Positions 9,351 through 20,632 are shown, counted from the stretch's first letter. The stretch is DNA of 64,000 nucleotides from Rachicladosporium sp. CCFEE 5018 (GCA_002077045.2 KZ111150.1:1023211-1087210), one strand, 5' to 3'. Notes: generated from the sequence alone by a model not told the origin. Made by a program: numbers and translations.

Positions 9351-11027
9351 GTGATCTGGATCCTGATCCAGCTCATGGCATCACGCCTTTGGATGTTTCC
9401 TCAGGCAACACCGGGGAGCAGTGGGAGTACAGCCGTGTGCACTCTCACGTCAGGCTGCGCGTGCGTTATGTCGTGCCACGTCGTGCAGCACGGCGGCGCG
9501 AGTGTTGCGTCAATTGGTGGACGACGTGCTGCCTACGCGCCCGATATGTGTGGGGGTAGGCATACTGCATGCTGTGCAACATCGTACCCCGCCGCGTCCT
9601 GCGAGGCCGCACAGCATGGAAGTGTGGAACAGAAGTTCGTACAAGGCTCTCCTTAATGTTGTAGAACAGTACTGCAGCGCCTGGCCGCTGTCACCACCCG
9701 AGATGTAATCATTGGCCATCTACGCGCTACGATGTTGACCCGAAATATATCCCGATAGCAGTCAGCCTGTGTCAGCATTGAATTTGGCAACATGCCAGGT
9801 AATCCTTAGGCTGAAGTGCTACTCTACGCTGCTTCCATCAGCGTGGCTTGCATGTTCCTGCGCGGTCGCCCAGCATGTTGGGCTTGCGGAGTGACCAGCC
9901 AGTGACAACTCCAGCCGGCGTTCCTGAGCAATCAGGGTTGTCGAGCTGTCGCCAGTAAAGGCACTACTGCGGGTTGATAGGCTCGTGGCTGCAGCGCAGG
10001 AAGGACATGAACAACACCCGAGTCAGATCGGAGATGTGGTTCGCTCTGTTGGTACGGCCATTTGCTCGTGGCCTTGCAGTTGTGACATCTCCTTGTCGGG
10101 GCAGCTTGCTATCCGTGATGCTAGGTGGTCGATAGTGCCGCAGGCCATATGCTTTTGCGCAGCACGTCTGACGAGTTTATGCATACGTCTGCCCGCCACC
10201 TGGAACCGTGGCCACCGCTTCGACCTTGATTCTATGCACTTTCACTCCAGTTCTTGCCACAGTCGCCTTTCGATTCTTCTCACAGATCTTGCTCGAGGCA
10301 TTTCCACAGGGTCACGAGGCAGCTCAGCCACAAACGCGGGTGTACCTTTGTTCTTGCAGCCAGCTAGCCAGTGGGAACGCCAGGCGAGGGCGTGCGCATA
10401 AGGGTCATCCCAGCATCTTCGCGAGGAGCAACTCGGCAGATCAGCGTATGCTGACACTGGCCCGGTGCATCGTCCAGGAGCAGCAGTCCTACACGAACAT
10501 CACCGAGATCACTTCACTCGCTCAACACTCGCCGACATTCGCGACATTGCCACCGCCTTCCTGCCTCTTCGATTCTCGCAAAACACCTGCATCGCTTCGG
10601 TTTGCCGACGTCATCGGTACCTTGGCGAAGGTCCGGGACCGTCCGCCTGCCGAACCTACGATCGGTGAGACTCTTCAACCATCGATGCCGTTCTGTGCGA
10701 TGCCTCTCTGAGTCGCGGACGGCATCAGACCTCCATTCTCAAATCGAGTCTTCTACTGCGCTGTCGCGTTTGCCACCAGGCCGCAGCATCTCGTACGCGG
10801 TGCTTGTCGACTCCCGATATTAATATTGCTCATACCCCCACCACCTAGGCAGCGCACAGACTGCGTCCTTGACTCTTGCGACACACCGCTACAAGTACAT
10901 ACCCCTTGGACACCGACTTCACCCTCCGAACCAACTTAAATGCACTCAGGTGCCATCATTATCTCATCTTACGACGCATCACCAGCCACGGCTTCTCACG
11001 GGAAAAGCGTTTGCTTCACGAGCAGAC
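9351..11027. other. Intergenic region, 1.7 kb, containing the left limit of B/C homology
   Basis: No convincing gene. Homology to contig C starts at 10094, so 9351-10093 is seen once and 10094-11027 twice. The in-frame extension upstream of the J-domain ATG (from 10869) is probably 5' untranslated sequence. Confidence 0.55.
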
Positions 11028-12854
11028 ATGGCGACGGAGTTGCCACCAGATCCATACCTCGCGCTCGCTGTGGCTAGAGATGCCACGGCGGGCGCCATCA
11101 AGACCTCCTACCGGAAGCTGGTACTGAAGTTTCACCCCGACAAAGTCGCGGATGAGGCTCAGAAGCAGATTGCTTCAGATCAGTTTCACAAGATTCAGAC
11201 TGCATATGAGATCATCGGTGACGAGGACCGACGGGCGCGCTATGATGCTCAGTGTAAGCTCGCTGAGCTGCGGAGAGAAGTTATGGAGAGGCAGGGCCCG
11301 AGTGGCCCACGCGTAGATGTGCGGACTACTGCGTATCGCATGCCTACCGACTCACCTGGGAGAACCGTGTTCACGTCGCGTGGACCGGAGCGATCTGACA
11401 GAGCCCATGTGGAGGAGCGGAGACCGTTTGACACAGAGTACTTCGATCGACCTAGAGCGAGCACGCGAAAAGACTACGACTATGAGCGACCTAAAAGGAG
11501 CTCACCACGCGACGACAGGGAGCGTGTCAGGCCCACTACAACACGCCAGGATACGAAGGAGAACGAGAAGCATCGACAGCGGGAGAAGTTGAAGCAAGCT
11601 AGCAAAGATGTGAAGCGTGATCGAGGTGCTAAATACGCGTATGCCGAGCCTGGCAGCGACTCAGATGACAGCCCTGGCGACGCTTCACGACGACGTAGAG
11701 ATCCGGAAGAGGATCCACGACGTGCGAGGGACGCCTACTATGAGCAGGCGAGGAGGCAGCAGGAAGAGAACCTACGAGGTGCGTTTATGGATGAGCGAGT
11801 GAAGAAGATGTTCACGGATGTCGATACTGCAAAGGACTACATCCAGCGGTCGAGAGCACCATCTGCCAGGCAGTATCCCGAGATCGCAGACGACAGGCCA
11901 CCTCCTGTACGGCAAGGCTCGAAGAACGAGAAGATCGAATACATCAGGCGCAGCGAAGGCGGCAAGCCGCCTGCCATGGTGCGACGCGGATCGAGCAAGC
12001 CGAGTGTCGTGGAGCGCGACGATGAGGATCTTGTTCGACATACAACACGCAAAGAGCATAGGCGACGTGCAAGCGACGAGACGGACGACGCGATCCGTCG
12101 CCCACCGACCCTCACACAGTCGAGATCTGCACCGGGCGACATTCGCCTGCCGCAAGACGAGCCTCGACGCTCATACTCCCTACAGGCTGACTTCGACACC
12201 AAGGACGCGACTCGACCGCCTAGTGTACGCCGAGCGGATAGTATGCCTCAACAACCCACCTCACGGAGACCAGCGAAGCCATCCACGCTGCGCAATACCG
12301 AGATCATAGACGGATACCCGACACCTAGCGTCACGCCAGATTCGCCCACGAATCCGGCTTCGAAGTACCAATACGGTAGGGAGTATGCTGATGACGTGGA
12401 GTACCCAACACCAGCCGGCTATCGCACCGAAGTGCGCGAGCCCGTCAGCCGCAAGTTCACTCGCTCCCCATCTCCTATGAAGGAGGAGCGACCACGAGCA
12501 GCTTCGTCTCGCATGGCTCCCTCTGCAGCTCGACCTACCCCGATCAACACACGCACTACCTCCTACAAAATTACGCCGCAAGGTTCCCACGAGGAAGGTC
12601 GCCCGTCAATGTCGCGTCACGAGAGCAGTCGCGCGGCAGCGCCGCTGTACGGAGAAGTCCCGACAACCCGATCACCGAGGCCGACTGCCAGATACTCACC
12701 TTCCGAGGAGGATGGCAAATATGGGAGAGAGTTCCGACCTGAGCAGGTCAGGGTGCAGAGTGGGTATAGCACTAGTGCGAGCCGTCGGGGAAGCGAGCAG
12801 CGGCCGGGTTATAGTCGGCAGGGGAGCTTCGCGAGTCCTGTGTCTGCACGATGA
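11028..12854 (+). CDS. J-domain (DnaJ-like) protein with long disordered tail
   Basis: 608 residues, no intron. Residues ~8-75 form a J-domain with the diagnostic HPD (H36-P37-D38) and the helix IV motif DRRARYDAQ, so it should stimulate an Hsp70 ATPase. Everything after about residue 80 is highly charged and Ser/Arg/Pro-rich with no zinc finger or DnaJ C-terminal domain, i.e. a class C J-protein with an intrinsically disordered tail. I used the ATG at 11028 (MATELPPDPY) and not an upstream in-frame ATG at 10869, because the J-domain starts right after it. No organelle signal is visible. The client or compartment cannot be told from sequence. Confidence 0.82.
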   Translation: MATELPPDPYLALAVARDATAGAIKTSYRKLVLKFHPDKVADEAQKQIASDQFHKIQTAYEIIGDEDRRARYDAQCKLAELRREVMERQGPSGPRVDVRTTAYRMPTDSPGRTVFTSRGPERSDRAHVEERRPFDTEYFDRPRASTRKDYDYERPKRSSPRDDRERVRPTTTRQDTKENEKHRQREKLKQASKDVKRDRGAKYAYAEPGSDSDDSPGDASRRRRDPEEDPRRARDAYYEQARRQQEENLRGAFMDERVKKMFTDVDTAKDYIQRSRAPSARQYPEIADDRPPPVRQGSKNEKIEYIRRSEGGKPPAMVRRGSSKPSVVERDDEDLVRHTTRKEHRRRASDETDDAIRRPPTLTQSRSAPGDIRLPQDEPRRSYSLQADFDTKDATRPPSVRRADSMPQQPTSRRPAKPSTLRNTEIIDGYPTPSVTPDSPTNPASKYQYGREYADDVEYPTPAGYRTEVREPVSRKFTRSPSPMKEERPRAASSRMAPSAARPTPINTRTTSYKITPQGSHEEGRPSMSRHESSRAAAPLYGEVPTTRSPRPTARYSPSEEDGKYGREFRPEQVRVQSGYSTSASRRGSEQRPGYSRQGSFASPVSAR

Positions 12855-13450
12855 AGAGGTACTGGCATTGCAATTGAACAGGCCTGAAGCGCCTCGCAAT
12901 GAGTTTTCACACCGCGACCTTGCAACTAAGTCTGGCAACTTAGCATCGATATCGTGCAAAGCGCGATCGCAAAGATGCAGTGTATCTTTCCGGCGGCGCT
13001 GTGAGACGCAGATGCTGCCGTCGAGGAGGACTTGCATCCGCAACGAAGCCGACATCGCGTCGCGATGTGGTAGTGAGTTCAATCCTGAGCTCATATGGAA
13101 GGTAGAACAGAACTCTATGTACTCAGGGGCGAAAGGGTGATCAGAGGTGGCGCAATGGAGGAATTTGGCAGGGGGGCGGGTCAGGGGCGTCGGTGCAGGA
13201 CTCACTACGCTCGCGCAGAACATTCAAATGGTGATTGGAACAGCTCGCCCGCAGCAGTGGCTTGCAGCTAGTACATTCTGTTGGACAGTAACGACTTTAA
13301 TGAACATTATAAGATTCTTTCGGTAGACCAATCCATTACTAGCACCTTCTATCTCGCGGTGATCTCAATTTTTCCCTCTCATTTCACGTACACAGTCAAC
13401 CGCTGATTTGGCTAGCTATCTATCTCGTGTATCTACAGTATTGCGGCGGC
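12855..13450. other. Intergenic region between convergent genes
   Basis: 596 nt holding the 3' ends of the J-protein (+) and Ist3 (-) genes. No gene seen. Confidence 0.6.
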
Positions 13451-14392
13451 TTAGTCTCGCCTCCGTGATCGTTCGTCGGGCGATCGAGTCCGCCTACGAG
13501 CCTTGTCGCTCTTCTGTCGTCGCCTGTCGTAGTCAGACTCTGGCGAGTCGCGCCTCTTGGTATGCTTCGACCGCTCCTGCTCGTCGCTCGACGGACTCCG
13601 TCGTTTCCGCTCATCGTCTCGTCGTGATCGATGGCTTTGCGATTTGCGATCCTCATCCTCAATTTCATCGTACCGCTTTCGCACTCCAGGGCCATTCCTC
13701 CTCTCTTTGCGCCCAGCGTCATCTTCCGAGCGATCTCGTCGTGACTTATGCCTATGCCGTCTCTCGTCCCGCGACCTATCGCGGCTTCGTCGCCGTGCGA
13801 CAGCTAGGGCCTTGAGAGCTTCTGCGACCTCTTCTCGCTTCTCCTTGATCAAGTACGCCTTCATCGGGTCCTCCTCGTCGCCCTCGCGGAGTAGCTTCGC
13901 CAGCTCTAGCTCCTCTCTTAGCTGCGCTCTTGGAGCTTCGTCATCCTCACTGATCCGTCGTCTCTTCCGTCTGCCCTCTTCCATCTCAGCCACCTCCTCC
14001 ACTACATCCCCCGCCCCATCATCCAACCCCTCTCCCTCAACCTCGCCCTCCTTCAACGTATACCGACAGTGATCCACCCCCAACACCCTCCCCATAACTC
14101 CCGCCCCACTCAAGTTATCAACCGCCAAATCGCAGCTCCGCTGATCCTCATACTTCAGGAATGCAAACCCGCGACTCTTGCCGGTCTCTTTGTCGCGCAC
14201 CAAGTTGAGATGCACTGGATTGCCGTACTGGGAGAAGATCGTGAGGATGTCGCCTTCGGAGAGCTCGAAGGGGAGGCCGCCAACGTGGATGTAGGCTGTG
14301 TCGCGGTAGTCGGTGTGCCAGGAAGCGTTTGGGGGAACGATTTTCTCGAGTTCGGTGGCGTTCAGGCGCTCGATTTGGCGGACGGATTGCAT
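13451..14392 (-). CDS. IST3: Ist3/Snu17-like U2 snRNP RRM protein (RES complex)
   Basis: 313 residues, no intron. The first ~110 residues match the Ist3/Cwf29/RBMX2 family closely: RQIERLNATELE lead, PPNASWHTDYRDTAY, then one RRM with RNP2 IHVGGLPF and RNP1 KSRGFAFLKY. In yeast this protein forms the RES complex with Bud13 and Pml1 on the U2 snRNP and aids splicing and nuclear retention of unspliced pre-mRNA. The C-terminal half is acidic, then RS/RD-rich, much longer than in yeast. It is divergent from the EB1 gene and convergent with the J-protein gene. The RS tail is the part that differs most from copy C. Confidence 0.88.
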   Translation of the reverse strand: MQSVRQIERLNATELEKIVPPNASWHTDYRDTAYIHVGGLPFELSEGDILTIFSQYGNPVHLNLVRDKETGKSRGFAFLKYEDQRSCDLAVDNLSGAGVMGRVLGVDHCRYTLKEGEVEGEGLDDGAGDVVEEVAEMEEGRRKRRRISEDDEAPRAQLREELELAKLLREGDEEDPMKAYLIKEKREEVAEALKALAVARRRSRDRSRDERRHRHKSRRDRSEDDAGRKERRNGPGVRKRYDEIEDEDRKSQSHRSRRDDERKRRSPSSDEQERSKHTKRRDSPESDYDRRRQKSDKARRRTRSPDERSRRRD

Positions 14393-14858
14393 TGTTGACA
14401 GGTCAGGAAGGCCAGCTTATCACTACAGACCACTCTCAGCGAGCATGTGTCGCTGGGAGAATGATTCGGAATGTCATATCTGAGCTTCAAGAAATGTAGT
14501 CTAAGTCGCGCTTGCTTGTGACAGTCAGGGTCCACTCGCGGCGGTGGGCCCCGCTGTGCTCGAGTTGCGAAACATCATCATTCGAGGATTAGCGAAGCAA
14601 CAACAAACAATCGTGCTGCCTGAAGACTTACTAGCGGCACTGCTATACGCTCGCTTCTTTACTGATCCTAGGGCATGCCAACGAGTCCCGTCGACCAACA
14701 CCGAGGAATCGTAGTGCAAGGACAAGGCTGGTAAACACACGCGAATCCACCTCGGACTAGATCAATCAGCCTGACCTCCAGTGACCTTCAGACACACCGA
14801 ACTCTCTTTCCGAACCAACCTACCGACATCCTGGTCTGAACGGTGAACAAACGCCATC
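14393..14858. other. Divergent promoter between IST3 and EB1
   Basis: 466 nt shared by two genes transcribed outward. No further gene found. Confidence 0.6.
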
Positions 14859-15730
14859 ATGGGTGAATCAAGGTCAAATTCATCTCGCGCTCTTCCCTAC
14901 CAAGCGCAAGACTAACACCACCCTAGACAAGAACTCCTCACCTGGCTGAACGGCCTCCTCCAACTCAACATGACAAAAGTAGAACAATGCGGCACCGGCG
15001 CCGCCCTCTGCCAAATCTACGACTCTATCTTCCTCGACGTCCCCATGTCGCGCGTCAAGTTCAACGCAAACGCCGAGTACGCCTACCTCGAGAACTTCAA
15101 AATCCTCTCGTCGACCTTCCGCAAACACCATGTAGACCGCCCCGTAGCGGTGGAGCAGCTGGTGAAGTGCAAGATGCAGGATAATCTGGAGTTTCTGCAG
15201 TGGACGAAGAGGTACTGGGATCAGTATTTCCCGGGCGGGGAGTATGATGCTGTGGGACGCCGGAAGGGTGTGGCTGCCTCCTTACCTGCCACTGGCAATT
15301 CACGGACAAGCGGGGCGGGGACTGGGGCTGCGGCTGCGAGGAGGCCTGTAGGCGCCGCTGCTGGGGCTGGGGCGCCAAGGACGGGGAGTCGGCAGGCAGG
15401 TCTTGGGGGTGGGCAGGCGAGTGCGGCGTTGCAGACGAAGAATGCGGAGTTGATGGACACTGTGCAGGGGCTTGAGAGAGAGAGGGACTTCTACTTCAGC
15501 AAGCTGAGGGATATTGAGCTGTTGATTCAGCAGGCTATGGAGGCTGATCCGGCGTTGGAGGAGGATGAGGGGAGCTTGTTGAAGCAAATACAGACGATTC
15601 TGTACTCAACGGAGGTAAGTGCTTGCCCAAGACAATCATTGACGGGTTGTAGCTAATTTTCCCACAGGAGGGCTTCGAGATACCCCAAGATGCAGAGGGC
15701 GAGCCCGTGGGTGAAGAAGAGACGTTTTGA
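14859..15730 (+). CDS. BIM1: EB1-family microtubule plus-end protein (Bim1/Mal3)
   Basis: 254 residues in three exons: 14859-14872, 14927-15614 and 15668-15730. The 14-nt first exon encodes only MGES plus two bases and is joined across a 54-nt intron with a CTAAC branch site. The second intron is 53 nt. Residues ~5-105 are the calponin-homology domain (QELLTWLNGLL, CGTGAALCQIYDSIF, KFNANAEYAYLENFKIL) that binds growing microtubule ends. A Gly/Ala-rich linker follows, then the EB-homology coiled coil with ERDFYFSKLRDIELL. The end is acidic (EEETF), where most EB1 proteins have an EEY-type tail that binds CAP-Gly partners; here the last residue is Phe. Confidence 0.9.
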
Positions 15731-16254
15731 GGCGCCCTTATTGCATGATACCCAGCATTAGACCTCGCTACTACTTGGCAGCTGTGCTTTGAGCGTCTCG
15801 ATACAGGGACGTGCAGACGAGTAGCTAGAGCTCCAAAAGCGATAGAATGGCTGCGCCACTATGTATGCTACCGCACTGGTCGGCTGTCTTCCTCCGCTGA
15901 TACAGACTATTGACATTGCTGATCGTCTCTTGCCTCGCAATACGGTCTGAAATGAGTGTCCCCACGAGTAGCTCCTGAGTCTTTCAATCTCTGCGACCTA
16001 CCTTCTGGTTCTCGCATCAATTTGGCCATTGTGTTACTGCAGGCGCGATCCCGATTCACTTCATGCGTAGTTGCCTATGCGCGTCGAACTCGTGTGAGGT
16101 CCAAGCTTCTGCAAACGCACGCGACATCTCTCGTTGCACCGACTTGTCCTCCTCCCACCGCCACCTTCAGTAGCTCGACTTGCTAAGAACAGGATAACAT
16201 TCAGATGTATACCGTGTTACGTAGGTGCATCTAGTATCAAGTCCAAACTGCAAT
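15731..16254. other. Intergenic region between EB1 and CCCH genes
   Basis: 524 nt between two plus-strand genes. No other gene seen. Confidence 0.6.
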
Positions 16255-17898
16255 ATGAATGGCCATATGGACGACCTTACGGACAGGCTCGAGGCTTTCC
16301 GCGAATCTGATAGAGAACGAGATGCTCTTGTAACCGACCTAATAAAGAAGTACGCCGACCTACAGGAGAAGTACCGCGAAAAGTGCGACGACTACGACGA
16401 TGCGGTCGAGTCGCGAAGGACTCACCAGAGGAATGCTGGCGACGCTGCTAGAGAGCTGCAGTCTTTACGCCAGACATCTGTGAGCACGCTGTAGACCGCC
16501 ACGATTAAGAGCAACGCTGACTTCTCTTCAGGGCAGCAATCCTTTTGTTCTGGTCATGCTAGATGGCGATGGAGCGATTGTAGGTCACCTGATGATCAGA
16601 AATACTGCACTAGGCTGACAACCAGTCAAGTTTGACGATTACCTCTACTCCCAAGGCCGAGATGGTGGCACCGAAGCCGCTGCTCAGCTACAGTTGGAGA
16701 TTAGAAACCAGCTCAAGGCGTTGTACCCTGATTCCGCAACGGGCGATTGGCAGATCCTTGTCAATGTTGTCCTCAATGTCCATGGACTTGGGACCAAGTT
16801 GGCATCATGCGGCATTTTCAACAACGCTACCGACCTCCAGGCCTTCGGTCGAGCCTTCGGCCTAGCCCAACCTCTCTTCAACTTTATTGATGTCGGCAGT
16901 GGCAAGGAACGTGCGGATCATAAGATCCGCGAGACACTTCGACTTTTCATGCCAATGCCACAGTGCAAGCATGTCTTCTTCGGACCCTGCTCTGATAACG
17001 GCTATTTGCCAGTACTTACGCCCTACAAGCGTGACAGTCTCGTCTCGTCACGCATCACTCTCATTGAGACTCGATCTGCCGAGCCAGGCTTTGTCGATCT
17101 AGGCTTCCGCATGGTTAGATTTCCGACCATCTTCCGCGAGACCAATCTCCCAGACTATCGAGTCAGACCCGCCGCTTCCATTGCTACACCGGCACCACCA
17201 ACAACACTACCGATGCGCTCCGCTAGCAACATGCAAGTTGCAGCCCAATCATTCGTTCCACAACAGCAGGCTGCTCCTGGTGCGCCCACCGCTCAACCTC
17301 GCCGGAGCCCAGCGCCCTCGACCGACTCCGCTGCCTCGAGTACCTGGGCCAAAGTCGGTAAACCTGGCGCCGATAGCAAGACTATCGACATTGCGCCCAA
17401 AAAGAAGACGCAACGCCCCTTCCTTTATCTTAATGTCGACGATGAACGCATCGACACCGCCATCCCGAAGCCTGACCACATGGCCCTGAAGCGGTTCGAC
17501 GCTCGCGTCAAGGATGTCGGCAAGTGTTGCAACGACTACTACCTATTGGGTAAGTGTGCTCTAGGCGAGGAGTACTGCGACTACATTCACAATGAGAAGC
17601 TCACGCCCAGTGAGCTGCTTGTACTGAAACACAAGGCTCGCTCACGGTCATGCCCCATGCGCCATAGTTGCAGGGAAATCTCGTGTACTTACGGCCATAA
17701 TTGTAATCGTGGTAAGGCGTGTCTGATGGATCAGTGCTGGTTTGCTGATACGCATAGCATGGATATGGTGAGTCGAAACTATTGAAACGATCGAGCGAGT
17801 CGCTGCTAACGAGATCGCAGGAGCCTGCGAAAAAAGTCTATGAAGACGGGTCTGACGAGTGGATTCAGTCTTACCTGGATAAGTTCCACAAGGGTTGA
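16255..17898 (+). CDS. NYN-like domain plus CCCH zinc-finger protein
   Basis: 495 residues in four exons: 16255-16479, 16532-16579, 16631-17767 and 17821-17898, introns of about 51-53 nt, all phase 0. Residues ~5-75 form a charged coiled coil. Residues ~78-260 look like a NYN/PIN-type domain: VLVMLDGDGA at the first strand, ERADHKI in the middle and FFGPCSDNGYLPVL, giving acidic residues in the expected order. A Pro/Ser-rich linker leads to clustered Cys/His fingers from residue 390: a C-x8-C-x6-C-x3-H-like finger, then CPMRHSC-x4-C-x3-H and a further Cys-rich unit. This matches a fungal family annotated with DUF7923 and CCCH fingers, as I recall it. RNA binding is likely; nuclease activity is only a possibility. 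Confidence 0.78.
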
Positions 17899-18021
17899 TG
17901 CCACTGCAGGTGCCTGGTCAGATAATTAGATGTCGCGGCCTGTCGAAGACACCATAGTGTGGCAACCAGGGATAGCCTGGCGCGTGGGACAGCAATGGAC
18001 ATCAATACTACTTCTTCTTCC

Positions 18022-18942
18022 TTACCCCTCTTTCCGTCCCCTCACCACCCACAACGGATCCCGTGCACCTCCCGGCATCCCCAGATACGCCATCAGCCCG
18101 CCCAAGCCTCCGGGTGCAGCCCTACCACCCTCAATCGTCCCATCACTGACCTCCACAATCTCAATCCCCCTCCATCCCGCAAAATACAGGTAGTCTCCCA
18201 CCATAGCCAGCCGCTCCTGCTCCGAAACTCTCAACCACCGTCCGATAGCTTTCGTCGGGAAACACCGATTCGAGATCACTAAATGCACTGTCCCACCGGG
18301 CTTCGTGATGGAGAGGAGGGACTTCAGAACCTCGAGTGGCGATGTGAGATAGTCAATCGAGACGACGCAAGTCGATGCATCGAAGCCCTCCTCCGTCGGC
18401 ACCCCAGCATTAGACAGCGCAGAGGGAATATCAGGCGTAGCGTTCAGATCCGCACATACCCTCCCTCCGTTCGCCACTTTGTTGGCTTTGAGCTCCGCGT
18501 CGTTCATCCCCATAGCCGTGACTTTCACCTCACCCTTCTCCGCTGCGTCTGCCACAGCATCCGGGTAATGCGAAATCCAACTTGAGCAAAAATCTAGAAT
18601 CCGCCCTTTCGTCGGCAGCACAGTAGCGTAGTACTCCCGCAACGACGCGATGGCTAGGTCGTCTATATGTGTTACCAGGCGAGGCGTGTCGTAGAAATGC
18701 GTATCCGAGGACTCGTCTTGGCGGGTGAAGTCGGAGGGTTTGTAGGGCCAGGTTTCGTGGCGGGGCGTGTAGGGTTTGACGGAGTAGGACTTTGGTGTCG
18801 AAGAGGTCATGGCTGGGGGAGAAGGGGAGGTGATTGTGTGTGCTGCTCGGGAGCCGTAGAGGGAGGTTGCTAGGAGGACGCCACCGGTTGATATGCTGAT
18901 TAGAGGGATTGGGCGGAGGAGAGGGCGGATGAGGGATTGCAT
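18022..18942 (-). CDS. SAM-dependent methyltransferase-like protein
   Basis: 306 residues, no intron. The N-terminal ~45 residues are hydrophobic and basic (LLRPIPLISISTGGVLLATSLYG), suggesting a mitochondrial presequence or a membrane anchor. A Rossmann-type region follows: GRILDFCSSWISHY as a divergent motif I, KVTAMGMNDAELKAN, then VVSIDYLTSPLEVLKSL and KPGGTVHLVISNRCF, which resemble motifs IV-VI of class I methyltransferases. Substrate unknown. A shorter start at MTSSTPKS (residue 45) is possible. It converges with the CCCH gene, 123 bp away. Confidence 0.7.
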   Translation of the reverse strand: MQSLIRPLLRPIPLISISTGGVLLATSLYGSRAAHTITSPSPPAMTSSTPKSYSVKPYTPRHETWPYKPSDFTRQDESSDTHFYDTPRLVTHIDDLAIASLREYYATVLPTKGRILDFCSSWISHYPDAVADAAEKGEVKVTAMGMNDAELKANKVANGGRVCADLNATPDIPSALSNAGVPTEEGFDASTCVVSIDYLTSPLEVLKSLLSITKPGGTVHLVISNRCFPTKAIGRWLRVSEQERLAMVGDYLYFAGWRGIEIVEVSDGTIEGGRAAPGGLGGLMAYLGMPGGARDPLWVVRGRKEG

Positions 18943-19352
18943 GGACTTTGTCGTTGTTGCTTCCGCCTCGGATAAGGTTGATGTTGTCCTGACAGTCGGG
19001 ATGGGAAAGTATCAATTGGCTCCTGATTGCTGTACACCTTACAGTAAAAGTGTCGTGTGGTAGATGGTCGATCGATGACGAGACTACAGAACGCGTTGAT
19101 CGGAAGTCCGCTACATGTACTTACTTCTGTCTCGCGTATATAGATGTACACCTCACGCTTTACGAGTGCGCTTTCGACTGCTCGATGCGTTGGATGCAAA
19201 ATCGTGTTTTTACGAGTCGGGCAATCCGAGGCGAAGTCATAGTGCGTTTGCTGCCAGCTCAGACACGACCAAGCTGTAGCAGTCCGTCGACTGTTATATC
19301 TTTGCCGAGTCTATATGTAGTCTCTGCTACTCGAGGATCGAGGACATGTTTC
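18943..19352. other. Intergenic region between methyltransferase and Hut1 genes
   Basis: 410 nt between two minus-strand genes. No gene or RNA seen. Confidence 0.55.
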
Positions 19353-20632
19353 CTACATCACCTTCTTGCCCTTCGCCCTCTCCTTAGCAGCTTTTTCCCG
19401 CTTGCCCAACTCGGCTTCGATGGCAATGCCACCAAACACGCAGCCAACACCCACCCACTGCATCGCACTCAGCCTATGTCCAAACCATAGCACGGAGATA
19501 ATCATCGTCAGCATCTTCCTTGTCACTGTCACCGTTACGAGGAAAAGCGATCCGAATACTGAAAGGGTGTAAACTGCTTGATCGTCAGTACTGTCCCGAG
19601 CCATAACAGTGCCGAGTGACTTACAGATGAACAACTGCCCAACAGCCCCACAAACTGCAAATCCCAACACATCATAAGCAACACTCGGATGCCGTCCCAC
19701 GAAAGCCACAGCGCCCGCCCACTCCCCCTCCGCACCCCCAAGATCCATACCCACGTAATGCCCCGCGCCCGTCAGCGCAATATACGGCGCAACCACTAAC
19801 CACGTCCCCGTCAAGAACGTCTGTAGCAAATTTAACGCGCACATCATCTGCGGTCCCGAGTACGGCCGGAACCTCGCATTTACGTGATCTTGCGTCGAGT
19901 TCGTAAGCCCATCGAAGATAAGATTGATGCCAAGGAGCGTAAGACCATAAATCGAATTTCCGTTCGAAGACTTCTTCTTGGAAGGTTGGTGCAGCGTGAA
20001 GACCGCTACGCCTAGCGTCACGAGCGCGACGACGGCGTACTTCTGCCAGGGGTAGCGTTTGCCGTATAGCACGACGTGTAGGCCCATGACTGGCACGAGC
20101 TTGCAGGACTTGGCGAGGATGAAGGTTATGTAGTCCACGTGGGCTAAGCTTGCGTAGCCGAAGGGCGAGGCCAAGGCGGACGTCAGAGCTACGAGGCAGA
20201 GAGGGTAGAGGATCGCGCGGGAGGGGAAGATTGGCTTGTCAGTGTAAGAGGACCGGGTGATGGCGTTATAGACGTAGGCTAGGAGGGTGGCGAAGATGGA
20301 TTGCGTTGTGTTGATGATCAAAGGATAGCGGAAGACTTCGGGCGCTGAGGGAGGGCCGTGTTGCGTTGTCGTGATGCGCTCTTGAAGGATCCCCCAGGTG
20401 AGACTAGACGTTTAGTTAGGACATTGGTCATAGGAGCTAATGCTTCCGGGAGGGGTTCTCACAATGCTGCATAAATTCCAGATACGCAGATGACCAACTG
20501 AGTTAAGCTGCCTTGCTGTTTCGAGTCCGGCATGTTTGCTTCTCGACGGCTTTCGTCGATGACATTCTGAACCGGCTCGGGGACGTGGCCATTGGAAGTC
20601 TTGCGCTTGTGGACGCTGCCATTGGTGGCCAT
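19353..20632 (-). CDS. HUT1: Hut1-like UDP-galactose/nucleotide-sugar transporter
   Basis: 389 residues in three exons: 20463-20632, 19625-20403 and 19353-19573, with introns of 59 and 51 nt. It is a multi-pass (about ten helices) UAA-family transporter. Recognisable blocks are VSGIYAAFLTWGILQERITT at the exon 1/2 join, SLAHVDYITFILAKSCKLVPVM, TNSTQDHV, and GQLFIFYTLSVFGSLFLVTVT across the exon 2/3 join. In yeasts Hut1 supplies UDP-galactose to the ER lumen. The C-terminus KKVM fits a KKxx ER-retrieval signal. Exon 1 is a hydrophilic cytosolic N-terminus. Intron 2 is a multiple of three without stop. Confidence 0.88.

Noticed and set aside
10208..10711. 167-codon frame upstream of the J-protein gene
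   Set aside because: Not kept as one frame in copy C (36152-36523 covers only part of it) and no domain; likely chance in GC-rich DNA.
10869..11027. N-terminal extension of the J-protein from an upstream in-frame ATG
   Set aside because: The J-domain begins directly after ATG 11028 and the extension resembles untranslated leader.
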